Origin: an uncultured Oscillibacter sp.
Lineage (GTDB): Bacteria > Bacillota > Clostridia > Oscillospirales > Oscillospiraceae
Assembly: GCA_948435975.1 (NCBI GenBank)
Contig: CAOJHG010000001.1
Span: forward strand, 1 to 20,950
DNA length: 20,950 bases
Reading direction: 5' to 3'
This document shows, in pieces, positions 7,044 through 14,072 of the stretch. Numbering within the stretch: the stretch's first letter is position 1; each line of letters begins with the position of its first letter. Below the pieces are notes generated by a model. The model saw only the letters and a program-made list of their open reading frames with translations. It had not been told where the DNA came from and searched no databases. The position numbers were made by a program, and so were the translations under genes.

Positions 7044-7087
7044 TGGAAGGCCCCGCCGGGATTGTCTGGCGGGGCCTTCCAGTCTTG
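7044..7087 (+). terminator. Terminator after the sigma/anti-sigma operon
   Basis: TGGAAGGCCCCGCC (7044-7057) is complementary to GGCGGGGCCTTCCA (7068-7081), a 14-bp perfect stem with a 10-nt loop. The downstream U-tract is poor (AGTCTTG), so efficiency is uncertain, but position and stem strength fit. It ends just where the nth promoter begins. Confidence 0.65.
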
Positions 7088-7113
7088 CGGAACGTCGGAA
7101 TTTGTGTTATACT
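7085..7113 (+). promoter_or_regulatory. Probable promoter of nth
   Basis: TTGCGG (7085-7090) and TATACT (7108-7113) are 17 nt apart and lie about 40 nt before the nth start codon. The -10 is strong; the -35 matches only at TTG. Confidence 0.6.
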
Positions 7114-7152
7114 GGGGGTGGAACTCAGACTGAAACGGGGAGGAAACATCCC

Positions 7153-7821
7153 ATGAAATCGAAAGCCGCCGTGAACCGGATCATTAAGACCTTGAAGGGC
7201 ATTTACGCCGACGCCCTGTGCTCCCTGCAATATGAGAAGGATTATGAACTGCTGTTTGCCGTCCGGCTGTCCGCCCAGTGTACTGACGCACGGGTGAACC
7301 AGGTGACTCCCGCCCTCTACGCCCGCTTCCCCACCCTGGAGAGCTTCGCGGAGGCGGACCCTGCGGAGGTGGGCGAGTATATCCACTCCTGCGGCTTCTA
7401 TAACGGCAAGTCCCGGGATATCGTAGCCTGCGCCCAAAAGCTGCTGGCGGAGTTCGGCGGCAAGGTTCCCGGCACCATGGATGAGCTGGTCAGTCTCCCC
7501 GGCGTGGGGCGGAAGACCGCCAACCTGATTCTGGGAGACGTCTATCAAAAGCCCGCCTACGTCTGCGACACCCACTGCATCCGCATCACGGGCCGCCTCG
7601 GGCTGACGGACGGTTCTAAGGACCCCCTCCAGGTGGAGCAGCAGCTTCGTGAGATTCTGCCCCCTAAAGAGTCCTCAGACTTCTGCCACCGGATGGTGCT
7701 CTTTGGACGGGATACCTGTACGGCCCGCTCTCCCAAATGTACGGACTGCCCCCTTGCTAATGACTGCGACACCAGCAAAGCCAGCCGCGCCGCCGCCAAG
7801 ACGGGCGGGAAGAAATCCTAA
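7153..7821 (+). CDS. nth: Endonuclease III (DNA glycosylase/AP lyase)
   Basis: Nth removes oxidised pyrimidines from DNA and nicks the abasic site, starting base excision repair. The 222-residue product has the helix-hairpin-helix LPGVGRKTANLILG (about 115-128) with catalytic Lys121, Asp139 in VCDTHC, and a C-terminal [4Fe-4S] loop spaced exactly C189-x6-C196-x2-C199-x5-C205. These positions match the E. coli enzyme almost exactly (Lys120, Asp138). The ATG at 7153 is chosen over the upstream in-frame extension because GGGGAGG precedes it and family homology begins there. It is monocistronic, with its own promoter and a strong terminator. Confidence 0.97.
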   Translation: MKSKAAVNRIIKTLKGIYADALCSLQYEKDYELLFAVRLSAQCTDARVNQVTPALYARFPTLESFAEADPAEVGEYIHSCGFYNGKSRDIVACAQKLLAEFGGKVPGTMDELVSLPGVGRKTANLILGDVYQKPAYVCDTHCIRITGRLGLTDGSKDPLQVEQQLREILPPKESSDFCHRMVLFGRDTCTARSPKCTDCPLANDCDTSKASRAAAKTGGKKS

Positions 7822-7838
7822 CAGCGCACCGTTTATCC

Positions 7839-7881
7839 GCGCCGCTCCGGACATTCTCCGGGGGCGGCGCGCTTCCTTTTT
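7839..7881 (+). terminator. Rho-independent terminator of nth
   Basis: GCGCCGC (7839-7845) pairs with GCGGCGC (7864-7870), the stem continues inward through TCCGG/CCGG, and a U-rich tail GCTTCCTTTTT (7871-7881) follows. Confidence 0.85.
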
Positions 7882-7988
7882 CTGGGGAGGCACATTTTTC
7901 CGCGGCCTTTCATATACTGAGCTGAAGACGGTTGGAAGGCCCGTGCTTTCCGGCGTCGAAGATTCCGCAGAAGAGGAGGGAAAACGAT

Positions 7989-8246
7989 ATGGATGAGAAA
8001 ACAGCCCAGATGGCGGAACAGCTCCGCCGGAATCCGGCAATGCTCAAAGCGCTGATGCAGTCTCAGGACGGCCAGGCGCTGATGCAGATGCTGACCCAGG
8101 GAGACCGGGGGGCCAGTTTGCAGAGGGCGGTTCAGTCCGCCGCCAGAGGGGACACCAGCGCCATGGTCCAGATGGTCAACCAGGTCATGCAGAGTCCCGG
8201 CGGGGCAGAGCTGGTGGAGCGCATCAACAAGGCGGTTCAGAAGTAA
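7989..8246 (+). CDS. Small Met/Gln-rich helical protein, unknown function
   Basis: This 85-residue protein begins MDEKTAQMAEQLRRNPAMLK. It is predicted all-helical, rich in Met, Gln and Ala, with the segments RNPAMLKALMQSQDGQALMQ and SAMVQMVNQVMQSPGGAELV. The NP-x-M...LM pattern resembles STI1/NP helical repeats, as does the start of the next gene's product. The start is the ATG at 7989, preceded by GAGGAGGG at good distance; the longer in-frame extension has no such site. I recognise no named family. It lies upstream of two further small genes and spoIIP on the same strand, which hints at a sporulation link, but a 206-nt gap separates it from the next gene. Confidence 0.75.
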   Translation: MDEKTAQMAEQLRRNPAMLKALMQSQDGQALMQMLTQGDRGASLQRAVQSAARGDTSAMVQMVNQVMQSPGGAELVERINKAVQK

Positions 8247-8452
8247 CGCGCCCCATTCGCTTCCGTGTTCCCGGCGGGACGGAGGGCCTTATCCTTCAGC
8301 GGCCTGGCGGACGGCGGGAATACGGGTCCGATTTGAGGAAGGCAACAAAGGAAACGTGTGCGGCGTAAGCTGCCCGAAAGGAACCGTTCCGGATGCAGGC
8401 CGAAGAGTGGGGATAGAATATTTCCCAAATCCGATTGTTTTAGGGGGGCGTC

Positions 8453-8863
8453 ATGGCGGATTTTAACGACCAACTGAATAACATCCTCTCCAACCCGGAC
8501 GCCATGGCCCAGATCATGCAGCTTGCGCAGTCCTTGGGCGGCGGGTCGGCCGGAGGAGAATCCCCGCCGCCTCCCCAGACTCCACAGCCCCCGCAGCCTC
8601 AGCCGTCCTGGAGTCCCCCGGCTGGAAACGGCGGGAATAACATTCTGTCCTCTTTGACGGGCGGGATGGACCCCAAGCTGATGGCGAAGCTGCTGCCGCT
8701 GATTCAGGAGCTGGGGGGACAGCAGGACTCCAACGCCCGGCAGCTATTGTACGCTCTGCGGCCCTATTTGAAGGCGGAGCGGCAGGAGAAGATTGAGCGG
8801 GCCCTCCAGTTGGCGCGGCTGTTCCACCTGGGGAAGAAGTTTCTGTCAGGATGGGAGGGCTGA
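8453..8863 (+). CDS. Proline-linker helical protein, unknown function
   Basis: This 136-residue protein has three parts: an N-terminal helix (NNILSNPDAMAQIMQLAQSL, about residues 9-28), a Pro/Gln linker (about 36-62), and a C-terminal helical domain (MDPKLMAKLLPLIQELGG and LLYALRPYLKAERQEKIERA, about 72-130). No signal peptide or membrane helix is seen. AGGGGGG precedes the ATG. The next gene starts 3 nt after its stop, so the two are surely cotranscribed. The N-terminal NPDAM motif echoes the NPAM motif of the upstream 85-residue protein. The family is not recognised; proteins of this style recur in Clostridia genomes, and the spoIIP neighbourhood suggests a sporulation-phase role (inference). 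Confidence 0.8.
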   Translation: MADFNDQLNNILSNPDAMAQIMQLAQSLGGGSAGGESPPPPQTPQPPQPQPSWSPPAGNGGNNILSSLTGGMDPKLMAKLLPLIQELGGQQDSNARQLLYALRPYLKAERQEKIERALQLARLFHLGKKFLSGWEG

Positions 8864-8866
8864 GGG

Positions 8867-9301
8867 ATGTATAACCGGTATATCCGAAACGACAATGGCT
8901 CATACACCCGCATCCCGGAGGAGTCTCCCCCCCAGCGGGCGCCAGATGGTCCCTCCGGCCCGCCGCACGAGGGACCGCGCCCCGAGAGCCCTCCCGGCGG
9001 ACCACCTCCCAGCAGCCCGCCGCCTGGAGGACCTGCCCCCGGAGGCCCGCTTCCCAGTGGTCCGCCTCCAAATGGGCCTCCTCCTGGCGGGGCTTTTCCG
9101 GGCAGGCCCTCTGGACGGCCTCCGCCTGGGGGCGGCCTGACTGACGGGCTGACCGGATTTCTCCAGCATATTCTTGACCAGTTCCATCTGGACCATGTGG
9201 ATACCGGGGACCTTTTGCTTCTGGTGCTGCTGTTTTTCCTCTTCCGGGAGGATGCGGACGAGGAACTGCTGGTGGCGCTGGGACTGCTGCTCATCTTATA
9301 A
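8867..9301 (+). CDS. Pro/Gly-rich protein with C-terminal Leu-rich hydrophobic tail, unknown function
   Basis: This 144-residue protein begins MYNRYIRNDNGSYTRIPEES. Residues about 20-88 are a low-complexity Pro/Gly/Ser region built from imperfect PPGGPPP-type units of 5-7 residues. The C-terminal 55 residues hold an amphipathic helix (FLQHILDQFHLDHVDTGD) and two hydrophobic stretches split by an acidic patch (LLLLVLLFFLFREDADEELL, then VALGLLLIL). This may be a membrane hairpin or a self-assembling segment. The ATG lies 3 nt after the previous stop, with GGGAGGG upstream. A terminator follows at 9316-9347. No named family is recognised. The real frame is supported by coupling to its neighbour, since the GC-rich repeats also create open frames on the other strand. 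Confidence 0.75.
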   Translation: MYNRYIRNDNGSYTRIPEESPPQRAPDGPSGPPHEGPRPESPPGGPPPSSPPPGGPAPGGPLPSGPPPNGPPPGGAFPGRPSGRPPPGGGLTDGLTGFLQHILDQFHLDHVDTGDLLLLVLLFFLFREDADEELLVALGLLLIL

Positions 9302-9315
9302 TCAGAAATTATTGG

Positions 9316-9347
9316 AAGGCTTCCGGCGTTTCCGGAGGCCTTTCTGT
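9316..9347 (+). terminator. Terminator after the Pro/Gly-rich gene
   Basis: AAGGCTTCCGG (9316-9326) and CCGGAGGCCTT (9332-9342) form an 11-bp stem with one G-U pair and a 5-nt loop, followed by TTTCTGT. It separates the small-gene cluster from spoIIP. Confidence 0.75.
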
Positions 9348-9375
9348 CATATCCGGGGCTGACAGGGCATAGGTT
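9348..9375 (+). promoter_or_regulatory. Candidate sigma-E-type promoter of spoIIP
   Basis: TCATAT (ATA at 9349-9351) and CATAGGTT (9368-9375), 16 nt apart, resemble the mother-cell sigma-E pattern (-35 with ATA, -10 CATAnnnT). The predicted start near 9382 leaves a very short leader before the AGAGGTGAGG ribosome binding site. spoIIP is a sigma-E gene in Bacillus, which supports the reading; it remains a motif match. Confidence 0.4.
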
Positions 9376-9395
9376 GTCCTAAGAGGTGAGGACAT

Positions 9396-10550
9396 ATGAA
9401 ACAAAAGCATATTGCCGCCGGGATTCTGCGGAGGGTGGAAGCTGGACTGCTGGCCGCCGGGACATTGTGGGTAATCGTGGTCACTGCTGGAAGCGATACG
9501 GCCTCCGAGGCTTTGACAGCGCTGCGGGCGGCGGCTCCGGTGAATGCGCTGCGGTGGGAGCTGGGGGACCTGTGGGAACGGGACGGCCTGTCTGCTGCTG
9601 CGGCTCTGACCATTGGGGAATCTCCGCTGCTGTCTGCGGCCCGTCCGGCAGTGGCGGAGCTGTGGAGCCTGGAGCGGCAGGAGGTCCCAGAGGAGGACGG
9701 GGAAACGCAGGACCATATTTCCACTCCGGTAGAGGAAACGCCCCTGGATGCAGACTCTCCAGAGGCGCTTGATAACGGCGTTCCAGCCAAGACGCTGGTA
9801 CCCACGGACCCGGATGGATACACACTTTGCGGGCGGGTCTACATCAGCAACAGCACAAAACACCCGCTGTCCGCCGAGGCCCTGCGGGAACCCTTTGCCG
9901 CGAAGCTGACGGAAGAGGAACCGCAAATCCTGATCGTGCATACCCATGGAAGCGAAGCGTATACACCTGTGCCGGGGACAGAGGTTGTATGGTCCGGGGA
10001 CTATCGGACGACGGATTACCGCTACAATGTGGTAAAGGTGGGGGACGAGATGGCGGCTGTGTTCGGGGAAGCGGGCATTTCCGTGTTGCATGACCGGACG
10101 CTGTATGACTATCCATCCTATTCCGGGGCGTATGACCGCTCTCTGGTGTCCATTGAGCGGTATTTGGAACAATATCCGTCGATTCAATTTGTGCTGGACG
10201 TGCATCGGGACGCCATTGAGGACGGGCAGGGGAATCAATACAAGGTGGTCTCAGAGACAGAAGAGGGCCTTTCAGCACAGATGACGCTGGTAATCGGCAG
10301 TGACGGAAGCGGGCTGAGTCATCCGGAGTGGATGGAAAATCTAAAGCTGGCGGCGGCCATTCAGGAAGAGGCGCTGGCACAGTATCCAACGCTGATGCGG
10401 CCCGTATTGCTGCGGAACTCCCGGTATAACCAGCACGCGACAAAAGGCTCTCTTTTAATCGAGGTCGGGGCGGCGGGGAACTCCCCAGAGGAAGCGGTCC
10501 TTGCGGGACGGCTGTTTGCAAAGAATATGATTGCAGTCCTGCGTCCATAG
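9396..10550 (+). CDS. spoIIP: Stage II sporulation protein P (engulfment peptidoglycan hydrolase)
   Basis: SpoIIP is a mother-cell amidase/endopeptidase that, with SpoIID and SpoIIM, thins septal peptidoglycan during engulfment. The 384-residue product has an N-terminal membrane anchor (about residues 15-31), a variable extracytoplasmic linker, and a C-terminal SpoIIP domain with ILIVHTHGSEAY (about 178-189), FVLDVHRDA (about 265-273) and SLLIEVGAAGN (about 350-360). These contain the conserved His, His and Glu expected to hold zinc. Start ATG 9396 has AGAGGTGAGG just upstream. A sigma-E-like promoter precedes it. The usual neighbour gpr is absent; instead three small unassigned genes lie upstream. 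No clear terminator was found before the convergent SDR gene. Confidence 0.94.
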   Translation: MKQKHIAAGILRRVEAGLLAAGTLWVIVVTAGSDTASEALTALRAAAPVNALRWELGDLWERDGLSAAAALTIGESPLLSAARPAVAELWSLERQEVPEEDGETQDHISTPVEETPLDADSPEALDNGVPAKTLVPTDPDGYTLCGRVYISNSTKHPLSAEALREPFAAKLTEEEPQILIVHTHGSEAYTPVPGTEVVWSGDYRTTDYRYNVVKVGDEMAAVFGEAGISVLHDRTLYDYPSYSGAYDRSLVSIERYLEQYPSIQFVLDVHRDAIEDGQGNQYKVVSETEEGLSAQMTLVIGSDGSGLSHPEWMENLKLAAAIQEEALAQYPTLMRPVLLRNSRYNQHATKGSLLIEVGAAGNSPEEAVLAGRLFAKNMIAVLRP

Positions 10551-10667
10551 CAGGCCGGCCCTGCTTCCTCAAAAAGCCGCCGTCATCATACCTGAGCCAG
10601 TCCGCCTCCCTCCCGGCATGGTCCATTCCAGCGTTCCGATTTTATGAGGCAGGCAGCGTCATGCGCC

Positions 10668-11423
10668 TCACTGCATAAACATCCCGCCATTCACATTCAG
10701 ACAGGCGCCAGTCATATAGCGAGACATATCCGACGCCAGGAACAGCACTACATCCGCAATGTCCTCCGGCTCGCCCAGGCGGTGCATCGGCACGGCCATC
10801 GGGTCCCAGTCGCTTCCAAAAACCTTCTCCATCGCCGTCTTGATATTTCCCGGCGCCACGCTGTTGCAGGTCACGCCATACGCCGCCCCCTGCTTCGCAA
10901 CCGACCGCGTCAACGTCAAAATCGCGCCCTTTGTCGTCGCATAATCCACGCCGGATGTTAAGCCGCCCACATGCCCCGCAATGGAAGCCATGTTAATAAT
11001 CCGCCCGTATCCCTTGGCCTTCATAATCCGCAGCGCCCTCTGCGCAAACAGGAACGGCCCTGTAATATTGATGCCGTAGGTAAAATTCCAGTGGTCCAAG
11101 GTCATCTCGTCGAATGGGATCTTGTTCGTAACGCCCGCGTTGTTCACCAAAATATCCAGCGTCCCGAATTCCTTCTCCAGCACCGCAAAGCAGTGGTCCG
11201 CGTCCGCCTCCTTGGAAACGTCCGTCTGCACCGCCACGCACCTGCATCCCGGATACGCCGCCATAATCTCTGACGCCACCTTCTCCGCATCCTGGAGCTT
11301 CAAATCGGCAATCAGGATTCCCGCTGCGCCCGCCTCGGCAAATTTCCAGCAGTCGCACGCGCCAATACCTGCCCCGCCGCCAGTGACCAGGGCAATCTTT
11401 CCTTCCAGTAATCTGCTCTCCAT
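10668..11423 (-). CDS. Short-chain dehydrogenase/reductase, substrate unknown
   Basis: This 251-residue classical SDR is a cytoplasmic NAD(P)-dependent oxidoreductase. The cofactor motif TGGGAGIG is at 14-21, NNAG at 94-97, the catalytic Ser at about 147 (NMASIAG) and YATTK at 161-165. An Asp at the end of beta-2 (LIADLK) suggests NAD preference. The sequence right after the glycine motif, GACDCWKFAEAG, is unusual: most SDRs have a basic or small residue there, not two Cys. Start ATG 11423 has GAGGAG upstream. It is related to FabG-like and sugar/steroid SDRs but stands apart from the fab operon; its neighbours give no substrate clue. It is convergent with spoIIP. Confidence 0.9.
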   Translation of the reverse strand: MESRLLEGKIALVTGGGAGIGACDCWKFAEAGAAGILIADLKLQDAEKVASEIMAAYPGCRCVAVQTDVSKEADADHCFAVLEKEFGTLDILVNNAGVTNKIPFDEMTLDHWNFTYGINITGPFLFAQRALRIMKAKGYGRIINMASIAGHVGGLTSGVDYATTKGAILTLTRSVAKQGAAYGVTCNSVAPGNIKTAMEKVFGSDWDPMAVPMHRLGEPEDIADVVLFLASDMSRYMTGACLNVNGGMFMQ

Positions 11424-11542
11424 CAGTTTCTCCTCATTTCATATAAAAATATTCTCCGCCCCGGGAGGAGCGAAAAGGGACCCCATTCCAAACGTGTCCG
11501 CTATGTTTCATGGAGCGAACCTCTGCCAGCAGACACGCAGTC

Positions 11543-11578
11543 AAAAAATCCGCCCGCCCATGGTCCGGCTGAGCGGAT
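11543..11578 (-). terminator. Terminator of the HAD hydrolase gene
   Basis: On the minus strand ATCCGCTC (11571-11578) pairs with GGGCGGAT (11548-11555), followed by TTTTTT (11543-11548). It starts 12 nt after the HAD stop codon. Confidence 0.8.
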
Positions 11579-11589
11579 CTCTGTTGCGG

Positions 11590-12366
11590 TCAGTTCTCCG
11601 GGATATCGCCCACGCCATCCAGGATGAACCGGGGACGGTAGGGATACTGGCCGCAGGTCTCCCGTGTGGACACGCCGGAGAGCACCAGGACCGTATCCAG
11701 GCCCGTCTCGATTCCGGCAATGATATCCGTGTCCATACGGTCGCCCACCATCACCGCATTCTCAGAGTGAACCCCCAGCATCCGCAGACCGGTCCGCATC
11801 ATCAGCGGGTTGGGCTTGCCCACAAAGTAGGCGCTTTTCTCTGTGGCAAGCTCGATTGGGGCGATCAGCGCACGGCAGGCGGGCACAAGACCTCCCTCCA
11901 CCGGCGCGGTCAGGTCCGGGTTGGTGCCAATGAGCTTCGCGCCGCCATTCACGAGACGGATGGCCTTGGTGATTTGCTCCAGGTTATAGGCCAAGGACTC
12001 TCCTACCACCACATAATCCGGATTTACGTCGTTATAGGTAATGCCCTTGTCATAGAGCGCGTTCATAATGCCATGCTCCCCCACCACATAAGCGCTGCAC
12101 CCTGGCGCTTGATTGTCCAGGAAATGCGCGGTAGCCAAAGCGCTTGTATAGAAGTGGGATTCATCCACATCCAGACCCATCCGCGCCAGCTTCTGTTGGA
12201 GCTCTTTGGGGGTGTACTGACTGGAGTTGGTGAGAAACAGATAGTTCTTTTTCTCCTTCGCCAGCCAGTTGACGAACTTTTCCACCCCCGGCAGAAGCTG
12301 GTTTCCATGGTAGATCACGCCGTCCATGTCGCATATAAAGCCTTTTTTCTTCCGTAATTGGTCCAT
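11590..12366 (-). CDS. HAD-superfamily hydrolase, NagD/PGP type (HAD-IIA)
   Basis: This 258-residue phosphatase is of the HAD-IIA class. Motif I is GFICDMDGVIYHG (about 9-21) with the nucleophile Asp and second Asp; motif II is FLTNSS (about 44-49); motif III/IV lies in VGKPNPLMM and VMVGDRMDTDIIAGIETG near the C-terminus. The family dephosphorylates small sugar or nucleotide phosphates (UMP, phosphoglycolate, glycerol phosphate); the substrate here is not readable. The start is the ATG at 12366 with GGAGAACG upstream; a longer in-frame extension to 12513 is not protein-like. The gene has its own terminator and is probably monocistronic. Confidence 0.92.
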   Translation of the reverse strand: MDQLRKKKGFICDMDGVIYHGNQLLPGVEKFVNWLAKEKKNYLFLTNSSQYTPKELQQKLARMGLDVDESHFYTSALATAHFLDNQAPGCSAYVVGEHGIMNALYDKGITYNDVNPDYVVVGESLAYNLEQITKAIRLVNGGAKLIGTNPDLTAPVEGGLVPACRALIAPIELATEKSAYFVGKPNPLMMRTGLRMLGVHSENAVMVGDRMDTDIIAGIETGLDTVLVLSGVSTRETCGQYPYRPRFILDGVGDIPEN

Positions 12367-12665
12367 AAACGTTCTCCTATTTCTTCCAGGCCGCAGAGGC
12401 CCTATGCCGCGCTTTCCCGGTTCCGCGCAAATTTTCCGTATATTCCTTTGGGGCACAGTCAACGGCGCACACTCCACAGTATAACAGAAAAGGCGCCATA
12501 TAAACAGAGCCATTCTGTCCCATCAATTACGCAGCGGCTCCTGCCCTTTCTGAGAACATCCCTCCGAAAATCAGAACCGTTGGAAGGAATTTTTTCCAAA
12601 GCGTCCCTTTATTTCATCGTACCATGGAAATTCCCCAATGTCAAACACTCCGCACAGTCTTTTTG
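12367..12665 (-). other. 299-nt upstream region of the HAD gene, no gene
   Basis: No supported coding region. It holds the promoter candidate at 12616-12644, a second possible -10 (TATACT, minus strand, at 12478-12483) with a poor -35, and a short inverted repeat TTGGAAggaattttTTCCAA near 12580-12600. If the upstream promoter is used, the HAD mRNA has a leader of about 245 nt whose role is unknown. Confidence 0.45.
12616..12644 (-). promoter_or_regulatory. Promoter candidate upstream of the HAD gene
   Basis: On the minus strand TTGACA (12639-12644) and TACGAT (12616-12621) are 17 nt apart. The -35 is perfect. It lies just after the stop codon of the CMD-cupin gene and reads towards the HAD gene. 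Confidence 0.55.
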
Positions 12666-13401
12666 TCACTCCAGCACGCTATACTGCGTATCGTCTACAG
12701 CCTCCAGCCACTCGTTTGCGCAGTCCTCGCCGGGAGCCTCAAAAGCCACATGAGAAAACCAGCTATCCCTGGCCGCGCCATGCCAATGCTTCACACCAGC
12801 GGGGATATACACCACATCGCCAGGGTTCAGCGCCTGGGCCTCCCGCCCCCACTCCTGATACCAGCCCCGGCCATTGGTACAAAGCAGAATCTGTCCGCCG
12901 CCCTTGCTGGCATGGTGAATGTGCCAGTTGTTCCGGCAGCCCGGCTCAAAGGTGACATTTGCCATGAAAACCGTCTGCTTGGGGTCGGTAAGGGGCTTGA
13001 GATAGCTGTTTCCAATAAAATACTGGGCAAACGCCTGATTGGACTCACCCAGGCCGAACAGTCCGCCGTCCGTGCCGCTGTCATCCTTGTAGACCTCCAC
13101 TGCCGCCCGGAACGCCGCCCAAGCATTAGGCCATCCGGCATAGAAAGCCAAATGGGTCAAAATCTCTGCCATTTCGTCTTTGGTCACGCCGTTTTTCCTG
13201 GCGTTTATCAGGTGGAACTGAAAAGAGCTGTCAATCAGCCCCTTACTCACCAGGGCGGAAACAGTGAGAATAGAGCGCATCTTCAGGGACAGCGTTCCTT
13301 CCCGGCTCCAGACCTCACCGAAGAGGACGTCGTCGTTCAGTTCTGCGAATTTGGGGGGCGAATTCCCCCAGTTGGTCTCTGCCTGCTGTTTGCTTAACCA
13401 T
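12666..13401 (-). CDS. Carboxymuconolactone decarboxylase-cupin fusion, with a probable 5' frameshift
   Basis: This protein of about 245-250 residues has an N-terminal CMD/AhpD-like helical domain (LTVSALVSKG, FQFHLINARKNGVTKDEMAE, LTHLAFYAGWPNAWAA) and a C-terminal cupin (NNWHIHHASKGGGQILLCTN, LNPGDVVYIPAGVKHWHGA) with metal-binding His residues. The family is linked to redox or detoxification reactions, but the substrate is unknown. Two starts compete. The uninterrupted frame begins at ATG 13418 (MEVYVLWLSKQQAETNW) but has no ribosome binding site upstream. The GGAGG there instead serves ATG 13399-13401, whose frame reads MVKQTAGRDQLGEFAP and meets the main frame (KFAELNDDVLFGEVW) only if one base is removed from the C6 tract (G6 at 13353-13358 on the plus strand). 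The family N-terminus favours the second reading. Confidence 0.82.
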
Positions 13402-13506
13402 AATACATATACCTCCATTTAAAATTCAGGGCGGAACTCACCGCTCGTACATGCAGCTTCATGACTTTTCCAGCTATTTATGATGGATGCCCACGCCCGG
13501 CCCCGC

Positions 13507-13960
13507 GCCATTGGTTCACAGCAAATCACCCCAGGGACAAGGTAACGCTGGCATCGCCGCTCCCCAGAATGCTTCACAGCTCCGCCAATGCGCGGGCGGA
13601 GGAATTATCTGCCAGCGCGGCAGTGAGCGTGGTCCCGTTTACTGTGATGTTCAGGATAGGATCATCTCCTTCTGTTGTATTCGCTGTTTTTCCTGTCAGC
13701 TCCAGGCCATTGACCCATCTTGCCACTGCATTTTGGGAGGTACTGCCGCTGAAACGGCGGCCGTCCAGCCAGCGGGAGGAAGGGGCCAAGGCGTGGAGGT
13801 TTGCGGCGCTGGAGCCAATGGGACTGCTTCCGGAGGTGCAGAAGGGCACGATGGTTTTCCCAACGAAATCGCCGCTTTCCAGGAATGTGCTGATAATCTT
13901 TGGAGCCTGCCCATGCCAGATAGGATAGCCCAGGAATAATGTAAAATATTTCATTTCTCT
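13507..13960 (-). pseudogene. Decayed flavodoxin/cyclophilin-like gene fragment
   Basis: The minus-strand frame from about 13954 reads TLFLGYPIWHGQAPKIISTF, then KTIVPFCTSGSSPIGSSA, then WLDGRRFSGSTSQNAVARWV. This is the C-terminal half of a Flavodoxin_4-type protein. It is joined to LNITVNGTTLTAALADNSSA, the first strand region of a cyclophilin-like domain. The N-terminal FMN-phosphate loop half of the flavodoxin is missing: upstream sequence back to the HxlR gene shows no such motif. The cyclophilin part stops at TGA (13574-13576), after which the same frame still reads SILGSGDASVTLSLG and stops again. I take it as a remnant of a two-domain gene, though the 126-residue piece from ATG 13954 could in principle be translated. 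Confidence 0.75.
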
Positions 13961-14072
13961 TCTCTGACATACCCAAAAAATATAGTGGCTTTTGGCGGCT
14001 TGCTTCAACGCTGCCTCTGTCTGACACAGCGGCTCCAGAGAAAACCTGATTCTTTTCCACCGGATTTTTACA

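Noticed and set aside
8514..9294. Long open frames on the minus strand opposite the Pro/Gly-rich gene
   Set aside because: They are low-complexity shadows of the GC-rich repeat; the plus-strand genes have ribosome binding sites and 3-nt spacing.
10551..10667. Terminator between spoIIP and the convergent SDR gene
   Set aside because: Only a weak 5-bp GCAGG/CCTGC hairpin with a poor T-tract is seen right after spoIIP, which is not enough to call.
11590..12513. Extended 307-residue version of the HAD hydrolase
   Set aside because: The first 49 residues are not family-like and cover a probable promoter region; ATG 12366 has a good ribosome binding site.
13574..13576. Selenocysteine at the TGA in the flavodoxin/cyclophilin-like fragment
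   Set aside because: The gene also lacks its N-terminal half and has another stop soon after, so decay is a better explanation; no SECIS-like hairpin was evident.
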